Shown piece after piece: positions 9,460 to 21,077 of a stretch of 64,000 nucleotides of DNA. The notes below the pieces were generated by a model that saw only the letters and a program-made list of their open reading frames with translations, was not told where the DNA came from and searched no databases. Position 1 is the stretch's first letter. The number at the start of each line of letters is the position of its first letter. The translations under genes were made by a program, and so were the position numbers. Origin of the DNA: an uncultured Synechococcaceae cyanobacterium (lineage in GTDB: Bacteria > Cyanobacteriota > Cyanobacteriia > PCC-6307 > Cyanobiaceae); contig CACHDC010000003.1 of the NCBI GenBank assembly GCA_902578445.1, positions 1 to 64,000 on the forward strand, read 5' to 3'.

Positions 9460-10504
9460 GAGACAGCTCTTTTAGAATCATAATAGCGTCTTCTTTCGGA
9501 TCTTCAGAATTCATCAATTGAGAAACTAAGGCAACTTTTTTAAACCCATTTCTTTTTAAATTCGAAATATTATTTGACTTGATTCCTCCAATAGCAAACC
9601 AAGGAATATTTAAATCCTTTGTTAATATTTTGATATTTTCAATACCTAAAGGTTTTTTATTCTTTTTTGTTGTCGTTTCGAATACTGGCCCTATTCCTAT
9701 GTAATCACAACCGTCCTTAACAGCATTTGAAATATCGATTGCATTATTTGCACTTATACCGACAATTTTTGAATGACCTAATAGTTTTCTTGCGGTTTTT
9801 AAGTTTAAATCGTCTTGTCCAAGATGAATTCCATCCGCATTAGATGCTAGAGCTATATCAACCCTATCGTTAACGATAAACAAAGCATTATATCTTTTAC
9901 ATAGATTTTTAATCTGAATTGCTTCTTGAAGGTGATCTTGATCAGTTCCTGTTTTAAATCTATGTTGAATAATTCTTACTCCCGCTATTAAAATCTCTTC
10001 TATTATTTCTAATAAGTTTTCCTTTTGATCTGTGATTACATATAAGTTATTTTCTTTTAATATTGCCTCCGACTTCTTACACTTGCTGTAGTTTAATAAT
10101 TTAATTTCAATAGTATAAATTTCATATCTAATTTCCGAGGCGATTTTTGAGAGCTCATGATTCTGTAGCCTTGAAAATTCTTCTATAACTCGTAATGCTT
10201 CTTGAACTCGTGCTGAATTGGCACTTATAATTTGCACAAAAGTTTTTCTGTTGATTTGCTCTTGATGAGTCAGTCCTTTACATTTGTCCTCAATGTGATT
10301 TCTCGATTGTTTATAAACTTCTAAATGATTGTTCCCTAAAATTTGTCTAAAATTTTTAATCTTTTTAACATATTTTTCTTTGCCTAGACCAAATCTAGCC
10401 CAATCTTCTAATACTCTTAGTCCTTCTCTAGCTCTATCTAGATTAGCGTCAATAATTTGATAAATTCTTAAATCTTCAGCGTCTTTAGAATTGGGATTCA
10501 GCAT
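9449..10504 (-). CDS. thiE: Thiamine-phosphate synthase, cyanobacterial long form with N-terminal extension
   Basis: NLYVITDQKENLLEII..., GIHLGQDDL, VGISANN, CDYIGIGPVFETTTK, WFAIGGI; about 150-aa N-terminal domain. Confidence 0.93.
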   Translation of the reverse strand: MLNPNSKDAEDLRIYQIIDANLDRAREGLRVLEDWARFGLGKEKYVKKIKNFRQILGNNHLEVYKQSRNHIEDKCKGLTHQEQINRKTFVQIISANSARVQEALRVIEEFSRLQNHELSKIASEIRYEIYTIEIKLLNYSKCKKSEAILKENNLYVITDQKENLLEIIEEILIAGVRIIQHRFKTGTDQDHLQEAIQIKNLCKRYNALFIVNDRVDIALASNADGIHLGQDDLNLKTARKLLGHSKIVGISANNAIDISNAVKDGCDYIGIGPVFETTTKKNKKPLGIENIKILTKDLNIPWFAIGGIKSNNISNLKRNGFKKVALVSQLMNSEDPKEDAIMILKELSHEN

Positions 10505-10511
10505 TTGTAAT

Positions 10512-11435
10512 TTATTGTTTGTAGTTTTTAAAAATTTTTAAAGCATTATCTTTATCTTTTTTAATTTGATTAGAAAGTTGATCTATATTTTTGAACTTGA
10601 TTTGAGATCTAAGTTTTTCAACTGGTTCTACAGATAATTTTAAACCATATAGATCGATATCTTTATTTATTAAATGAACTTCAACTGCAGATGGCAATAA
10701 AGGATTTATTGTTGGTTGAGAGCCAAGATTCATAATAGATTCAATTTTTTGGTTGGAATTTTCTATGGTTGTCCAAGACGCGTAAACTCCTTCTCCAGGT
10801 AAAAATTTTCTACCATCTATTTCAAGATTTGCGGTAGGCCATCCTATTTTTTTTCCAATTCCTTTACCTTTAACAACCTTTCCATTAAAACTATAAGGCC
10901 TATTTAGAATTTTGAAAGCATTTTTCAGATCACTTTTCTCTAATAAATCCCTTATTCTGCTGCTACTAATTCTACCTTCTTTGTCTTCTAAAATTTGAGT
11001 AATTTTTAGTTTTATATCCGTATCCTTAATCATATTTCTTATTGTATTTACATCTCCACTTCTTTTGAACCCAAATTTAAAATTAGCACCTACAGAAATG
11101 ATTTTTGCTTGTAATTGATTTAACAAAATATCTCTTACAAATCTTTCTGCACTTAATTTGGATAGTTCCATATCAAAAGGAATCAGAACTAATTGTTCAA
11201 TCCCTAGATCTTCAAGAATAGAAAGTTTTTCATAAGGGAGATCAAGTCTAAGACGCGTCTCTTTGTAAAGAACTTCTCGGGGATGAGGCCAGAAGCTTGC
11301 AATTGTTGGGGTATATTGTTTTTCTTCAACTACACTTTTTATTAATTGTCTGTGGCCAGCATGAAGGCCATCAAAACTTCCAATGGCTATTGAGGTAGGA
11401 CTCTTAACTTCAGATGGCGATATTAAAGAGATCAA
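10512..11435 (-). CDS. ribF: Bifunctional riboflavin kinase/FAD synthetase
   Basis: AIGSFDGLHAGHRQLI; KGKGIGKKIGWPTANLEI; GVYASW. Confidence 0.95.
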   Translation of the reverse strand: MISLISPSEVKSPTSIAIGSFDGLHAGHRQLIKSVVEEKQYTPTIASFWPHPREVLYKETRLRLDLPYEKLSILEDLGIEQLVLIPFDMELSKLSAERFVRDILLNQLQAKIISVGANFKFGFKRSGDVNTIRNMIKDTDIKLKITQILEDKEGRISSSRIRDLLEKSDLKNAFKILNRPYSFNGKVVKGKGIGKKIGWPTANLEIDGRKFLPGEGVYASWTTIENSNQKIESIMNLGSQPTINPLLPSAVEVHLINKDIDLYGLKLSVEPVEKLRSQIKFKNIDQLSNQIKKDKDNALKIFKNYKQ

Positions 11436-11503
11436 AAGATTACGTGCAATTTTATGATTTTAGTGGCAAATTTGGATTGATTACAGTTTATTCAATCAAA
11501 TGA

Positions 11504-12037
11504 ATGTCTGACAAAATTGATTTTCAGTCCCTTTCATTTGGAATGCGGCGCATTGGATGGATACGCTTTTGGGTTCAGTCCATTTTAGGTGTTGTTGTTG
11601 CAGCTGTTTTGCTTTTTTCAAATGTTGTAAATAACAGCGAAGGACAGCTTGGATTAGCGCCTGGTCTATCACTTACAACAATATCCCTGATTTTACTACT
11701 TTTTAGTCTTTGGCAAGGTTGGTTAATAGTTAGAACAGGAAGAGCAATCGTAAGCAATGCAAGACCCTCAAGAGGACAAACAGGTAAATTGATAAAAAGA
11801 GGAATAATAGTTGATTTATTTGGAATTTTGTTTGGATTAATTGGATATCAAGCTCTTATGGGAGCCTTATTTATACAAGCATCCTCTCAAACAACTGGAC
11901 AATTGATAACAGCGACATCTGATATCCCAATTACTGGTCTTGAAATATTATCAGTTCTCAGTAACACTCAAGTTATTGCTGCTCATTTTTTTGGACTTTG
12001 CTTTTCTTTATGGCTTTTAAGAAGGATTTACAAATGA
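11504..12037 (+). CDS. DUF3611-type membrane protein
   Basis: [29 protein letters not shown]; multiple TM segments. Confidence 0.7.
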   Translation: MSDKIDFQSLSFGMRRIGWIRFWVQSILGVVVAAVLLFSNVVNNSEGQLGLAPGLSLTTISLILLLFSLWQGWLIVRTGRAIVSNARPSRGQTGKLIKRGIIVDLFGILFGLIGYQALMGALFIQASSQTTGQLITATSDIPITGLEILSVLSNTQVIAAHFFGLCFSLWLLRRIYK

Positions 12038-12826
12038 ATTATTAATTTTAGGTAAGTTGTCTAAATTACCTCTCCAAAATAAATCTGGTTCTACAGGTGT
12101 AAGAGATATTTTATTTTCTTGTATTTGGGATACGTCACTGGGCCAGTTTTTTGGACCATAACCTTTTGATTTAAGATCTAAAACAACCTCACCTGCTAAC
12201 CAATAATAATCGTCCCCCCTTGGGTCTTCCCTTTTGGAAAATTGATTTTTATATTTTCTTACCGATAATCTTGTCCAGGATAATTCTTTTATTTTATTTT
12301 TTTCGCAGGGGGGGATATTCAAATTTAATAAAAGTGAAGCTGGCCAACTATCGTTAATCGCTTGTTCGGCAATATTCATTGCAATTTCCCCAGCAAATTC
12401 AAAATTTTTCCATTTAAAACTAGCAACACTTATTGCCATGGAGGGAACATTTTCTAAAGTCCCTTCCATGGCTGCAGCAACTGTGCCTGAACAAAAAATA
12501 TCTGTCCCTAAATTAGGCCCGTGATTTATTCCAGATAGTACCAGATCAGGTTTTTGATCCAAGAGTTCAGATAGTGCTAATTTGACACAATCAGCAGGTG
12601 TACCGGAACATCCCCAAGCTTCAATTCCTTCTCCAAATAATTCATTAGCTTTTTCCACTCTTAATGGGGATTGTAAAGTAAGACCATGACCAGTAGCTGA
12701 TCTTTCTTGGTCAGGACATACTACTTTTACCTTATGTCCTCTTTTTTGGGCTGATTTTGCTAATGCTCTTATCCCCGCTGCGAAAACACCATCATCATTG
12801 CTAATTAAAATATTTAACGGTTTCAT
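12017..12826 (-). CDS. surE: 5'/3'-nucleotidase SurE
   Basis: [49 protein letters not shown]. Confidence 0.96.
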   Translation of the reverse strand: MKPLNILISNDDGVFAAGIRALAKSAQKRGHKVKVVCPDQERSATGHGLTLQSPLRVEKANELFGEGIEAWGCSGTPADCVKLALSELLDQKPDLVLSGINHGPNLGTDIFCSGTVAAAMEGTLENVPSMAISVASFKWKNFEFAGEIAMNIAEQAINDSWPASLLLNLNIPPCEKNKIKELSWTRLSVRKYKNQFSKREDPRGDDYYWLAGEVVLDLKSKGYGPKNWPSDVSQIQENKISLTPVEPDLFWRGNLDNLPKINNSFVNPS

Positions 12827-12894
12827 TAATCAATACATTTTATTTATGGACGATATTTAAGTAAGATAAAGCAATACTTATTTTTACTATATCA

Positions 12895-13902
12895 GTGAGT
12901 CAAATTGAATCATTAAGTCAAATTGAGGAAAAACTAAATAATCTTTCTCTAACAGCAAAAAATAATATAGATAATTCTATTACTCATGAAGAACTGGATC
13001 AATTGAGAGTTTCCTTGCTAGGGAAAAAAGGTGATTTATCAATTATTTTGAAAACAATGGGTCAATTATCTGCTACTGATAGGCCAATTATTGGCCAGAA
13101 GGCAAATTTAATAAAAATAAATTTGCAAGAACTAATAACTGAAAGAAAAAATAAACTAAACAGCGAAGCATTAGATAAAAAGATTAAAGAAGAAAAAATT
13201 GATGTAACTATCCCTTCAATTGGAACCCCCCCTGGGAATAAACATCCTTTGATTTCAACTCAAGACGAAATAATAGATATTTTTTGTGGTTTAGGATACT
13301 CAGTTGAAAGTGGCCCTGAAATAGAAACTGATTTTTATAATTTTGAGTCTCTCAACATACCCAAAAATCATCCTGCAAGAGATATGCAGGATACTTTTTA
13401 CTTAAATGAAAATCGACTTTTAAGGACCCATACTTCTCCTGTTCAGATAAGATACCTAGAGGAAAACCCCCCTCCAGTAAGAATTATCGCTCCCGGGAGA
13501 GTATATAGGAGAGATGCAGTAGATGCTACTCACTCCCCTGTATTTAATCAGGTTGAGGTTTTATGTATTGATCAAGACATTAATTTTAGTCATTTAAGAG
13601 GAACAGTTCTTACATTTTTAAAGACCTTTTTTGGAGATATTCCTGTAAGATTTAGGGCTAGTTATTTCCCCTTTACTGAACCTTCAGCGGAAGTAGATGT
13701 CCAGTGGAAAGGTAAATGGCTAGAAGTAATGGGCTGCGGAATGGTAGATCCAAAGGTCTTAGAAAAATTAGGAATAGATTCTGAGAAATGGACTGGTTTC
13801 GCAGCAGGATTAGGAGTTGAGAGATTTTGTATGGTGAGACATCAGATCGACGACATCAGGAAATTTTATACAAATGATATTAGATTCTTAGAACAGTTCT
13901 AA
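12895..13902 (+). CDS. pheS: Phenylalanyl-tRNA synthetase alpha subunit
   Basis: [55 protein letters not shown] start. Confidence 0.97.
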   Translation: MSQIESLSQIEEKLNNLSLTAKNNIDNSITHEELDQLRVSLLGKKGDLSIILKTMGQLSATDRPIIGQKANLIKINLQELITERKNKLNSEALDKKIKEEKIDVTIPSIGTPPGNKHPLISTQDEIIDIFCGLGYSVESGPEIETDFYNFESLNIPKNHPARDMQDTFYLNENRLLRTHTSPVQIRYLEENPPPVRIIAPGRVYRRDAVDATHSPVFNQVEVLCIDQDINFSHLRGTVLTFLKTFFGDIPVRFRASYFPFTEPSAEVDVQWKGKWLEVMGCGMVDPKVLEKLGIDSEKWTGFAAGLGVERFCMVRHQIDDIRKFYTNDIRFLEQF

Positions 13903-13972
13903 TAGTATTTAATTCTTAAATTAGGATTGTCCAACAAATTAGTTTAAGATAGTTCTAGTTTAAATTTTTTGA

Positions 13973-14881
13973 TTGGTACGTAAAGCAGGACTAATCGTTA
14001 ATGACGGAAAAGAACTAGCTGTTCAAACTGCAACTTCTGTTCAAAAAAAATTGGAAAAATCCAATTATGAAGTTGTAAGAGTAAGTAGCTCTGGAGGTAT
14101 GGTTGGCTTTGCTAACCCTGATCAACATGTGCGACCATTGGGATATACAAATTGTGTACCAGAGGGGTTTGATTCGTCAATTGAGTTTGCAGTTGTTTTG
14201 GGCGGAGATGGGACTGTCTTGTCTGCTGCTAGACAAACAGCTCCCGCTAAAATACCTATACTTACCATAAATACAGGACATCTAGGTTTCCTTGCAGAAG
14301 CTTATTTATCTAATTTAGATGCAGCAATTGATAAGCTTATTTTTGGGAATTGGGATATTGAAGAAAGAACTTGTTTTATTATTAGTGTAATGAGGAATGA
14401 TCAGAGGAGATGGGAATCTCTCTGCCTTAATGAGATGGCCCTACATAGAGAACCTCTTACAAGTATGTGTCATTTTGAGATTTCTATAGGAAGACATGCG
14501 CCTGTCGATATTTCTGCAGATGGAGTAATTTTGTCTACTCCAACTGGCTCTACAGCATATTCTCTGAGTGCGGGAGGACCAGTTATTACACCTGATTGCC
14601 CAGTAGTACAATTAACTCCAATTGCTCCACATTCATTGGCATCGAGGGCACTAGTGTTTAATGATTCAGAGCCAGTAACCGTTTTCCCCGCAACTCCTGA
14701 AAGATTGGTGATGGTTGTTGATGGAAATGCTGGTTGTTATGTTTGGCCTGAAGATAGGGTTTTAATAAGAAAAAGTAAACACTCCGTGAAGTTTATAAGA
14801 CTTGAAGACCATGAATTTTTCCAAGTTTTGAGAAATAAACTAGGTTGGGGATTGCCCCATGTTGCTAAACCTGACAAATAA
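13973..14881 (+). CDS. nadK: NAD(+) kinase
   Basis: [40 protein letters not shown]. Confidence 0.95.
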   Translation: MVRKAGLIVNDGKELAVQTATSVQKKLEKSNYEVVRVSSSGGMVGFANPDQHVRPLGYTNCVPEGFDSSIEFAVVLGGDGTVLSAARQTAPAKIPILTINTGHLGFLAEAYLSNLDAAIDKLIFGNWDIEERTCFIISVMRNDQRRWESLCLNEMALHREPLTSMCHFEISIGRHAPVDISADGVILSTPTGSTAYSLSAGGPVITPDCPVVQLTPIAPHSLASRALVFNDSEPVTVFPATPERLVMVVDGNAGCYVWPEDRVLIRKSKHSVKFIRLEDHEFFQVLRNKLGWGLPHVAKPDK

Positions 14882-14894
14882 CAATTTCTTTAAT

Positions 14895-16172
14895 TTATTT
14901 TTTCCCTTTTAATAAAAAAATAGGATTATTTGGTTCTAATCTCATTCCCTCTGAGATACTTAAGCTTTTATAGGTCTGAATTAAATTTAAATTTGTTTCG
15001 AAATTTTTATCTTCTAATTCCTCTTTCAACTCTTTAATAGATTCAATCTCAATTATTGGGATAACGATAATATCTCCAATTCTCATGCCCTTAGCCAGAG
15101 TATTAATAATTTGAAGTTTAGTTTGTTTATCACATCCTCCAATTACTAGTCTATTGGGTTTCTCAAAAGAACTTGAATTTCTCGTATTCAAGATTTTATT
15201 GATGTCTTCCTCTAAAATAAATTTTGGTTTAACGTCTAGTCTTTTTGAGTTTTCTAGTATTAATGCTTTTGAGCCAATCCTTTTATCGATACAGAATAAA
15301 TCTAAATTAGGTCTTAATTTTAATGCCTCTAAACCAATTGATCCACAACCTGCCCCTATATCCCAAATTACTCCATTTTTTGGGAGCTCAAGATCAGCTA
15401 AGATTTGAACGCGAACCTCCCTTTTAGTAAATAAATTTGGTCTATCATCAAAAGTTTTAAAAATATTGTCACTAATTCCGAAAAGAGGGAGATTTTTATT
15501 TGAGTAAATTTTCTTTGTTTTTGTAAGAATAACAATGTTCAAACTTGATATGTCAGAGGGCAATGACTCTTTAAGATTTAATTTCCTTATATTTTCATTA
15601 TCGAAACCTATCTCTTCACAGAGCCAAAAATCATAAAAGTCAATAAGATTCAATTCTGATAAGTTTTTTTGAATTATTTCTAAACTTTTGTTATTTGAAT
15701 CTGTAATAATAGCCAAACTTGAAGGCTTTGCTTTAAGAGCCTTTGCCAACCTAGTCGAATCTCTGCCGTGAATACTTAATTGAACAGTATCTTGCCATGG
15801 GATCTTTAACTTACTAAATGCTAATTGAATGCAAGTATTTGAAGGATAAAAACTTAATTCATCTTTTGTAAAATTTTCTAATAATATTCTCCCAATTCCA
15901 AACCAAAGTGGATCTCCTCTAGAAATTAAAATTACATCAGTTTTTTGAGATCTAAGCCATTGAACAAGTTCGTAATTACTTTTGCTAGAAAAAAATGATT
16001 TCTTTTTTTCTACACCATTTCTGCTCCATGATTTAATTTCTTCAAAATATGAATTTGGAACTGCAATATTTTTTGTTCCTAAAAATAGATTTTGTAATTT
16101 GAAAGAAAGATCCTCAAATTTATAAGAATTAATCCCAATTACATGAATTTTTCTATTAACTTCGGTCATCAA
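14895..16172 (-). CDS. cobL: Precorrin-6Y C5,15-methyltransferase (CbiE-CbiT fusion)
   Basis: N-terminal tetrapyrrole methylase (ILISRGDPLWFGIGR), C-terminal CbiT SAM motif (VIWDIGAGCGSIGLEALKL). Confidence 0.9.
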   Translation of the reverse strand: MMTEVNRKIHVIGINSYKFEDLSFKLQNLFLGTKNIAVPNSYFEEIKSWSRNGVEKKKSFFSSKSNYELVQWLRSQKTDVILISRGDPLWFGIGRILLENFTKDELSFYPSNTCIQLAFSKLKIPWQDTVQLSIHGRDSTRLAKALKAKPSSLAIITDSNNKSLEIIQKNLSELNLIDFYDFWLCEEIGFDNENIRKLNLKESLPSDISSLNIVILTKTKKIYSNKNLPLFGISDNIFKTFDDRPNLFTKREVRVQILADLELPKNGVIWDIGAGCGSIGLEALKLRPNLDLFCIDKRIGSKALILENSKRLDVKPKFILEEDINKILNTRNSSSFEKPNRLVIGGCDKQTKLQIINTLAKGMRIGDIIVIPIIEIESIKELKEELEDKNFETNLNLIQTYKSLSISEGMRLEPNNPIFLLKGKK

Positions 16173-16252
16173 AATTTAACGAAATGGAACTAAATTGTTT
16201 GAATGTTTTATAAAATTATCTTATTATTATTTGAGTTATAATAATAAATTAA

Positions 16253-16504
16253 TTGTCTGAAAGAAGAAAGAGATTACATGATTTATTGTTAACTCTAATT
16301 AATATAGATAATGAATTTGAATTTATTGAAGAAGATTCTAACGATCTAACATCTAGCTATTCTGAAAAAGACTCTTTGAATTTATCTCGAGTTATAGAAA
16401 AAAATCGTAAAATAATCAAAAGATATCAAGCTATTGTAAGAACAGCTGTAACTCTTGATGCCCTGATGGATTCTGAAAATGAAGAAAATTACAAAATCAA
16501 ATAA
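16253..16504 (+). CDS. Hypothetical small acidic protein
   Basis: 83-aa ORF, TTG start, overlaps next gene. Confidence 0.5.
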   Translation: MSERRKRLHDLLLTLINIDNEFEFIEEDSNDLTSSYSEKDSLNLSRVIEKNRKIIKRYQAIVRTAVTLDALMDSENEENYKIK

Positions 16505-16979
16505 AAATATTTTTTTAAAAGGAATTTTACCTTTACTTTTACTTCTATCCTTTATTTTTAACCCATTAAAAGTATCTGCTGAAGTTGCAGAAACAGAAAT
16601 AAATGGGGGATTAATAAATGCTAGCAGTGAGTTTTTAAGGGACTTGGACTTTGAAACTTGGCAATTAGTAGCTTATAAATCGCCTCTTTTTGAAGATAAA
16701 TTAATCTTGAGAGTAATAGGATATCCAGGAAATCTTAGGATTGATCATCCCACTGACTTGAGGGTTGAATCAGGCAGAAAACAGTGGCTTTTAGATGATA
16801 AAACATTACTTAATGTGGAATTAGCAAATGATGGAAGACAAGCCGCAGCAGAATTCGATCTTGATGAATTGATTCAAAATTTAGATAAAAATAGACCATT
16901 AAGATTATCTTTGTCAGGAGTTTTTTCTGAGTTGCCCGTGCCTCCCTTTGTTGTTAAAGAATGGAGATCAATAAACTGA
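16479..16979 (+). CDS. DUF3122-type exported protein
   Basis: Signal peptide; LRDLDFETWQLVAYKSPLFEDKLILRVIGYPG. Confidence 0.65.
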   Translation: MKKITKSNKNIFLKGILPLLLLLSFIFNPLKVSAEVAETEINGGLINASSEFLRDLDFETWQLVAYKSPLFEDKLILRVIGYPGNLRIDHPTDLRVESGRKQWLLDDKTLLNVELANDGRQAAAEFDLDELIQNLDKNRPLRLSLSGVFSELPVPPFVVKEWRSIN

Positions 16980-16993
16980 ATTTGATTTTTGAG

Positions 16994-18088
16994 ATGTCTG
17001 AAAGAAATATTAGCAATACAAAATGGATGAAAAGAGCAATTTTTTTGGCTTCTTTAGGCAAGAATACAACGAGTCCTAACCCTAAGGTGGGAGCGGTGAT
17101 ACTTGATAAGAATGGAAACCTTATTTCAGAAGGGTTTCATTTCAAGGCAGGGATGCCTCATGCAGAGGCAATGGCTTTTAACAACTTAAAAAAAGATGCT
17201 AAAGGTGGAACAATTTATGTGAATCTTGAACCTTGTTGCCACCAAGGTAAAACACCTCCATGTGTAGATAAGATTATATCCTCAGGGATAAGAAAGGTAT
17301 ATATATCTATTCAAGATCCCGATAAAAGAGTATCTGGGAAAGGTATTAAACTTCTTAAAGAAGCTGGAATTCAAGTTCACTTAGGATTATGTAAAAAAGA
17401 ATCCTTAGTTCTAAATAAAGCTTTCATTCATAGGAATAATACTAAAAAGGCATTTGGTGTTCTTAAATGGGCAATGAGTATAGATGGAAGAATAGCTTTA
17501 AAAAATGGAAAAAGTAAATGGATAACTAGTGATGAATCAAGGTCATTAGTTCATGCTTTTAGAGCAGAATTTGATGCAGTAATCATTGGTGGAAACACAT
17601 TAAGAAGAGACAACCCACTTTTGACTACTAGAGGTTTCAAAAATCCTGAGCCTTTGCGAGTTGTTTTCACAAAAAGTTTAGATCTCCCTTCAAAATCTAA
17701 TCTTTGGGATTGCAGTAAGGCAAAAACTTTAGTTATTTATGATTCTTCTACTGCAAATGAAAGCTACCTTTCAAGGATTCCGAAATGTGTGGAGGTTGAA
17801 AAAGTATTATCAGATAATCCAGAGTTAATTTCAAAAATACTTGCAAAAAGAGGATGTAATAAAATTCTTTGGGAATGTGGTCCTAGATTGGCTACTGCGG
17901 CTATCCAATCTAATTGTATTCAGGAAGTTATAACCTTTATTGCTCCAAAAATTTTAGGTGGAGAAAATAGTATGAATCCTTTTGGTGATTTTAAATTTGA
18001 AGAAATGCATGAAATTTTTAAATTAAGTGATTCGCAGGTTAGTTTGGTTGGGAATGATATATGCGTTAAGAGTTCATTTAAAAATTAA
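16994..18088 (+). CDS. ribD: Bifunctional riboflavin biosynthesis deaminase/reductase
   Basis: NPKVGAVIL, PHAEAMAF, YVNLEPCCHQGKTPPCVDKII; C-terminal reductase WAMSIDGRIAL. Confidence 0.94.
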   Translation: MSERNISNTKWMKRAIFLASLGKNTTSPNPKVGAVILDKNGNLISEGFHFKAGMPHAEAMAFNNLKKDAKGGTIYVNLEPCCHQGKTPPCVDKIISSGIRKVYISIQDPDKRVSGKGIKLLKEAGIQVHLGLCKKESLVLNKAFIHRNNTKKAFGVLKWAMSIDGRIALKNGKSKWITSDESRSLVHAFRAEFDAVIIGGNTLRRDNPLLTTRGFKNPEPLRVVFTKSLDLPSKSNLWDCSKAKTLVIYDSSTANESYLSRIPKCVEVEKVLSDNPELISKILAKRGCNKILWECGPRLATAAIQSNCIQEVITFIAPKILGGENSMNPFGDFKFEEMHEIFKLSDSQVSLVGNDICVKSSFKN

Positions 18089-18202
18089 TTTTTATAGTAA
18101 TTTCTATGGGTCAAAGTACCGTACGGTTCTTACCCAAAAAAAACAATACAGGAACGTAAACTAATAGTTTAGTTTATAATAAGATCAAATTTGTAAACTA
18201 CT

Positions 18203-20065
18203 ATGCCAATAAGACAGGACGATAATCAACCTAATAGACGTTTTGGAATTGTAAATATCATTCTAATTGGAGTGGGAGCATTACTTTTATTTAGTAGCCT
18301 TTTCCCTAATCAAAATATGCAAATTCCAAGGGTTCCCTACTCCCTATTCATAGATCAGGTTAATGATGGAGAGGTAAAGCGTGCATATATCACTCAAGAA
18401 CAAATCAGATATGAATTGAATGGAGCTGAAGAAGGGGCACCTTCAGTATTGGCGACTACTCCGATTTTTGATATGGACCTCCCACAAAGATTAGAAAATA
18501 AAGGGGTGGAATTCGCTGCTGCTCCCCCAAAGAAACCTAATTTCTTCTCAACTATTTTGAGTTGGGTAGTTCCTCCTTTAATTTTTATCCTTGTTTTACA
18601 ATTCTTTGCCAGAAGAAGTATGGGAGGAGGAGGAGCTCAAGGAGCTCTAAGTTTTACTAAAAGTAAAGCTAAAGTTTATGTACCTGATGATGAATCCAAA
18701 GTAACATTTGCAGATGTAGCAGGGGTCGATGAAGCTAAAGACGAACTGACAGAAATAGTTGATTTTTTAAAAAAACCAGAAAGATATACAGATATTGGTG
18801 CACGAATACCTAAAGGTGTACTCCTTGTGGGACCTCCAGGGACGGGTAAAACTCTTCTTTCAAAAGCAGTTGCGGGAGAAGCAGAAGTTCCTTTCTTTAT
18901 TATTTCAGGTTCTGAATTTGTTGAACTGTTTGTGGGTGCTGGTGCGGCAAGAGTGAGGGATTTATTTGAACAAGCAAAGAAAAAAGCGCCGTGTATAATT
19001 TTTATTGACGAATTAGACGCAATTGGTAAAAGTCGTTCTGGCTCAATGGGAGTTGTTGGAGGTAACGACGAGAGAGAACAAACTCTAAATCAGCTTCTTA
19101 CCGAAATGGATGGATTTGCCTCAACTGATAAGCCAGTTATAGTTCTTGCAGCTACAAACCAGCCAGAGGTTCTCGACGCGGCACTTTTAAGACCAGGAAG
19201 ATTTGACAGGCAGGTTTTAGTTGATAGACCAGATTTATCTGGCAGAAAAACCATACTTGAGATCTACACAAAAAAAGTTAAACTTGCGGATTCAATAGAT
19301 TTAGATTCCATTGCACAAGCCACTAGTGGATTTGCAGGAGCTGATTTAGCTAACATGGTAAATGAAGCTGCTTTACTTGCAGCAAGAGCTAAAAGAACAA
19401 GTGTAGAGCAACAGGATTTAAGTGAAGCGATTGAGAGAGTTGTAGCTGGTTTGGAAAAGAAAAGCCGTGTATTGCAAGATGATGAAAAGAAAGTCGTTGC
19501 ATACCATGAAGTAGGTCATGCAATTGTCGGTCATCTTATGCCTGGAGGTTCAAAAGTTGCAAAGATTTCGATTGTACCAAGAGGTATGAGTGCACTTGGT
19601 TACACTCTTCAATTGCCAACTGAAGAAAGATTCTTAAATTCAAAAGAAGAATTAAAAGGTCAAATAGCTACACTTCTAGGAGGAAGATCTGCTGAAGAGG
19701 TGGTTTTTGGAAAGATTACTACGGGAGCTTCAAATGATCTTCAAAGAGCAACCGATATAGCCGAACAAATGGTTGGCACATTTGGAATGAGTGAAATTCT
19801 TGGCCCACTTGCTTACGATAAACAAGGTGGTGGTCAGTTTTTAGGTAATGGTAATAATCCAAGGAGATCGGTTAGTGATGCTACTGCTCAAGCAATAGAT
19901 AAAGAAGTTCGAGATTTAGTTGACGATGCGCATGAAACTGCACTTAATATTTTGAGGAATAATTTACCTCTTCTAGAGTCGATTTCTCAAAAAATCCTCC
20001 AAGAAGAAGTTATTGAAGGGGAAGATCTTAAAAATCTCCTGGCAGAAAGTAAAATGCCAGCATAG
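18203..20065 (+). CDS. ftsH: ATP-dependent zinc metalloprotease FtsH
   Basis: [21 protein letters not shown] motif, [10 protein letters not shown] zinc site. Confidence 0.97.
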   Translation: MPIRQDDNQPNRRFGIVNIILIGVGALLLFSSLFPNQNMQIPRVPYSLFIDQVNDGEVKRAYITQEQIRYELNGAEEGAPSVLATTPIFDMDLPQRLENKGVEFAAAPPKKPNFFSTILSWVVPPLIFILVLQFFARRSMGGGGAQGALSFTKSKAKVYVPDDESKVTFADVAGVDEAKDELTEIVDFLKKPERYTDIGARIPKGVLLVGPPGTGKTLLSKAVAGEAEVPFFIISGSEFVELFVGAGAARVRDLFEQAKKKAPCIIFIDELDAIGKSRSGSMGVVGGNDEREQTLNQLLTEMDGFASTDKPVIVLAATNQPEVLDAALLRPGRFDRQVLVDRPDLSGRKTILEIYTKKVKLADSIDLDSIAQATSGFAGADLANMVNEAALLAARAKRTSVEQQDLSEAIERVVAGLEKKSRVLQDDEKKVVAYHEVGHAIVGHLMPGGSKVAKISIVPRGMSALGYTLQLPTEERFLNSKEELKGQIATLLGGRSAEEVVFGKITTGASNDLQRATDIAEQMVGTFGMSEILGPLAYDKQGGGQFLGNGNNPRRSVSDATAQAIDKEVRDLVDDAHETALNILRNNLPLLESISQKILQEEVIEGEDLKNLLAESKMPA

Positions 20066-20093
20066 TAGAATCTTGATCTAACTATAAATTTTC

Positions 20094-21020
20094 ATGCTAA
20101 AACCAAATAGGCTTGCTAATAATAATTTCCTATCAAGCTTGGATTTATCAACCGATGAGGTTTTACATATTTTAGATCTTGCAAACAATTTTAAAATTAA
20201 AAAATTAAATATTGATCTTGGCAATAAAGTTTTAGGATTAATTTTTGATAAGTCATCAACACGCACAAGAGTAAGTTTTCAAGTTGCGATGAATAGACTT
20301 GGTGGAACCACTATTGACCTGAATCCCACAACATCACAAATAGGAAGAGGTGAGCCAATTAAAGATACTGCAAGAGTTTTAAGTAGATATTGTGATGTTA
20401 TCGCAATTAGGACATTTGATCATTTTGATTTAGAAGAATATGCAAAGTGGTCTACAAAGCCAGTTATTAACGCTCTTACAGATTTAGAACATCCATGCCA
20501 GGCTTTAGCTGATTTCTTAACGATTAGGGAGGAATTTAATGATTTTGAAGATGTAGTTTTGACATTTATTGGAGACGGTAATAACGTCGCAAATTCTCTT
20601 ATTTTATGTGGTGCGTTATTAGGGGTAGAAGTTAGAATTGCATGTCCTAAAGGTTATGAACCTAACTCTTTAGTGATCGAAAAAGCATATCAAATATATA
20701 AAAATAAGAATTTATTGAAAATTACTAATGACCCCAATACTGCTGTTTTAGGATCAAATGTTCTTTATACGGATGTTTGGTCGTCTATGGGTGAAGAAAA
20801 TAAAAAGGAAGAGAAAGATAAATTTTTTAATGGTTTCTCTATTGACAGTGATTTAGTTAGTAAGGCTGATAAAGATGCAATTATTCTTCACTGCCTTCCT
20901 GCGTATAGATCCAAAGAGATAACTGATGAAATATTTGAAAGTCACAAAAGTAGAATTTTTGATCAAGCAGAAAATAGATTGCATGCTCAACAAGCACTTT
21001 TATCCTGCCTTCTCCACTAG
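20094..21020 (+). CDS. argF: Ornithine carbamoyltransferase
   Basis: FDKSSTRTRVSFQVAM, HPCQALADFLTI, HCLPAYR. Confidence 0.96.
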   Translation: MLKPNRLANNNFLSSLDLSTDEVLHILDLANNFKIKKLNIDLGNKVLGLIFDKSSTRTRVSFQVAMNRLGGTTIDLNPTTSQIGRGEPIKDTARVLSRYCDVIAIRTFDHFDLEEYAKWSTKPVINALTDLEHPCQALADFLTIREEFNDFEDVVLTFIGDGNNVANSLILCGALLGVEVRIACPKGYEPNSLVIEKAYQIYKNKNLLKITNDPNTAVLGSNVLYTDVWSSMGEENKKEEKDKFFNGFSIDSDLVSKADKDAIILHCLPAYRSKEITDEIFESHKSRIFDQAENRLHAQQALLSCLLH

Positions 21021-21047
21021 AAATACTTGCTAACTAGCTAAATAAGA

Positions 21048-21074
21048 GGTACAAATGTATTAGAGTACATTTGT
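21048..21074. promoter_or_regulatory. Putative LexA/SOS operator: inverted repeat upstream of lexA
   Basis: ACAAATGTA(21051-21059)-TTAGAG-TACATTTGT(21066-21074) perfect 9-bp inverted repeat 3 nt before the lexA start; contains two near matches to the cyanobacterial LexA consensus RGTAC-N3-DGTWCB. Confidence 0.6.
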
Positions 21075-21077
21075 TTC

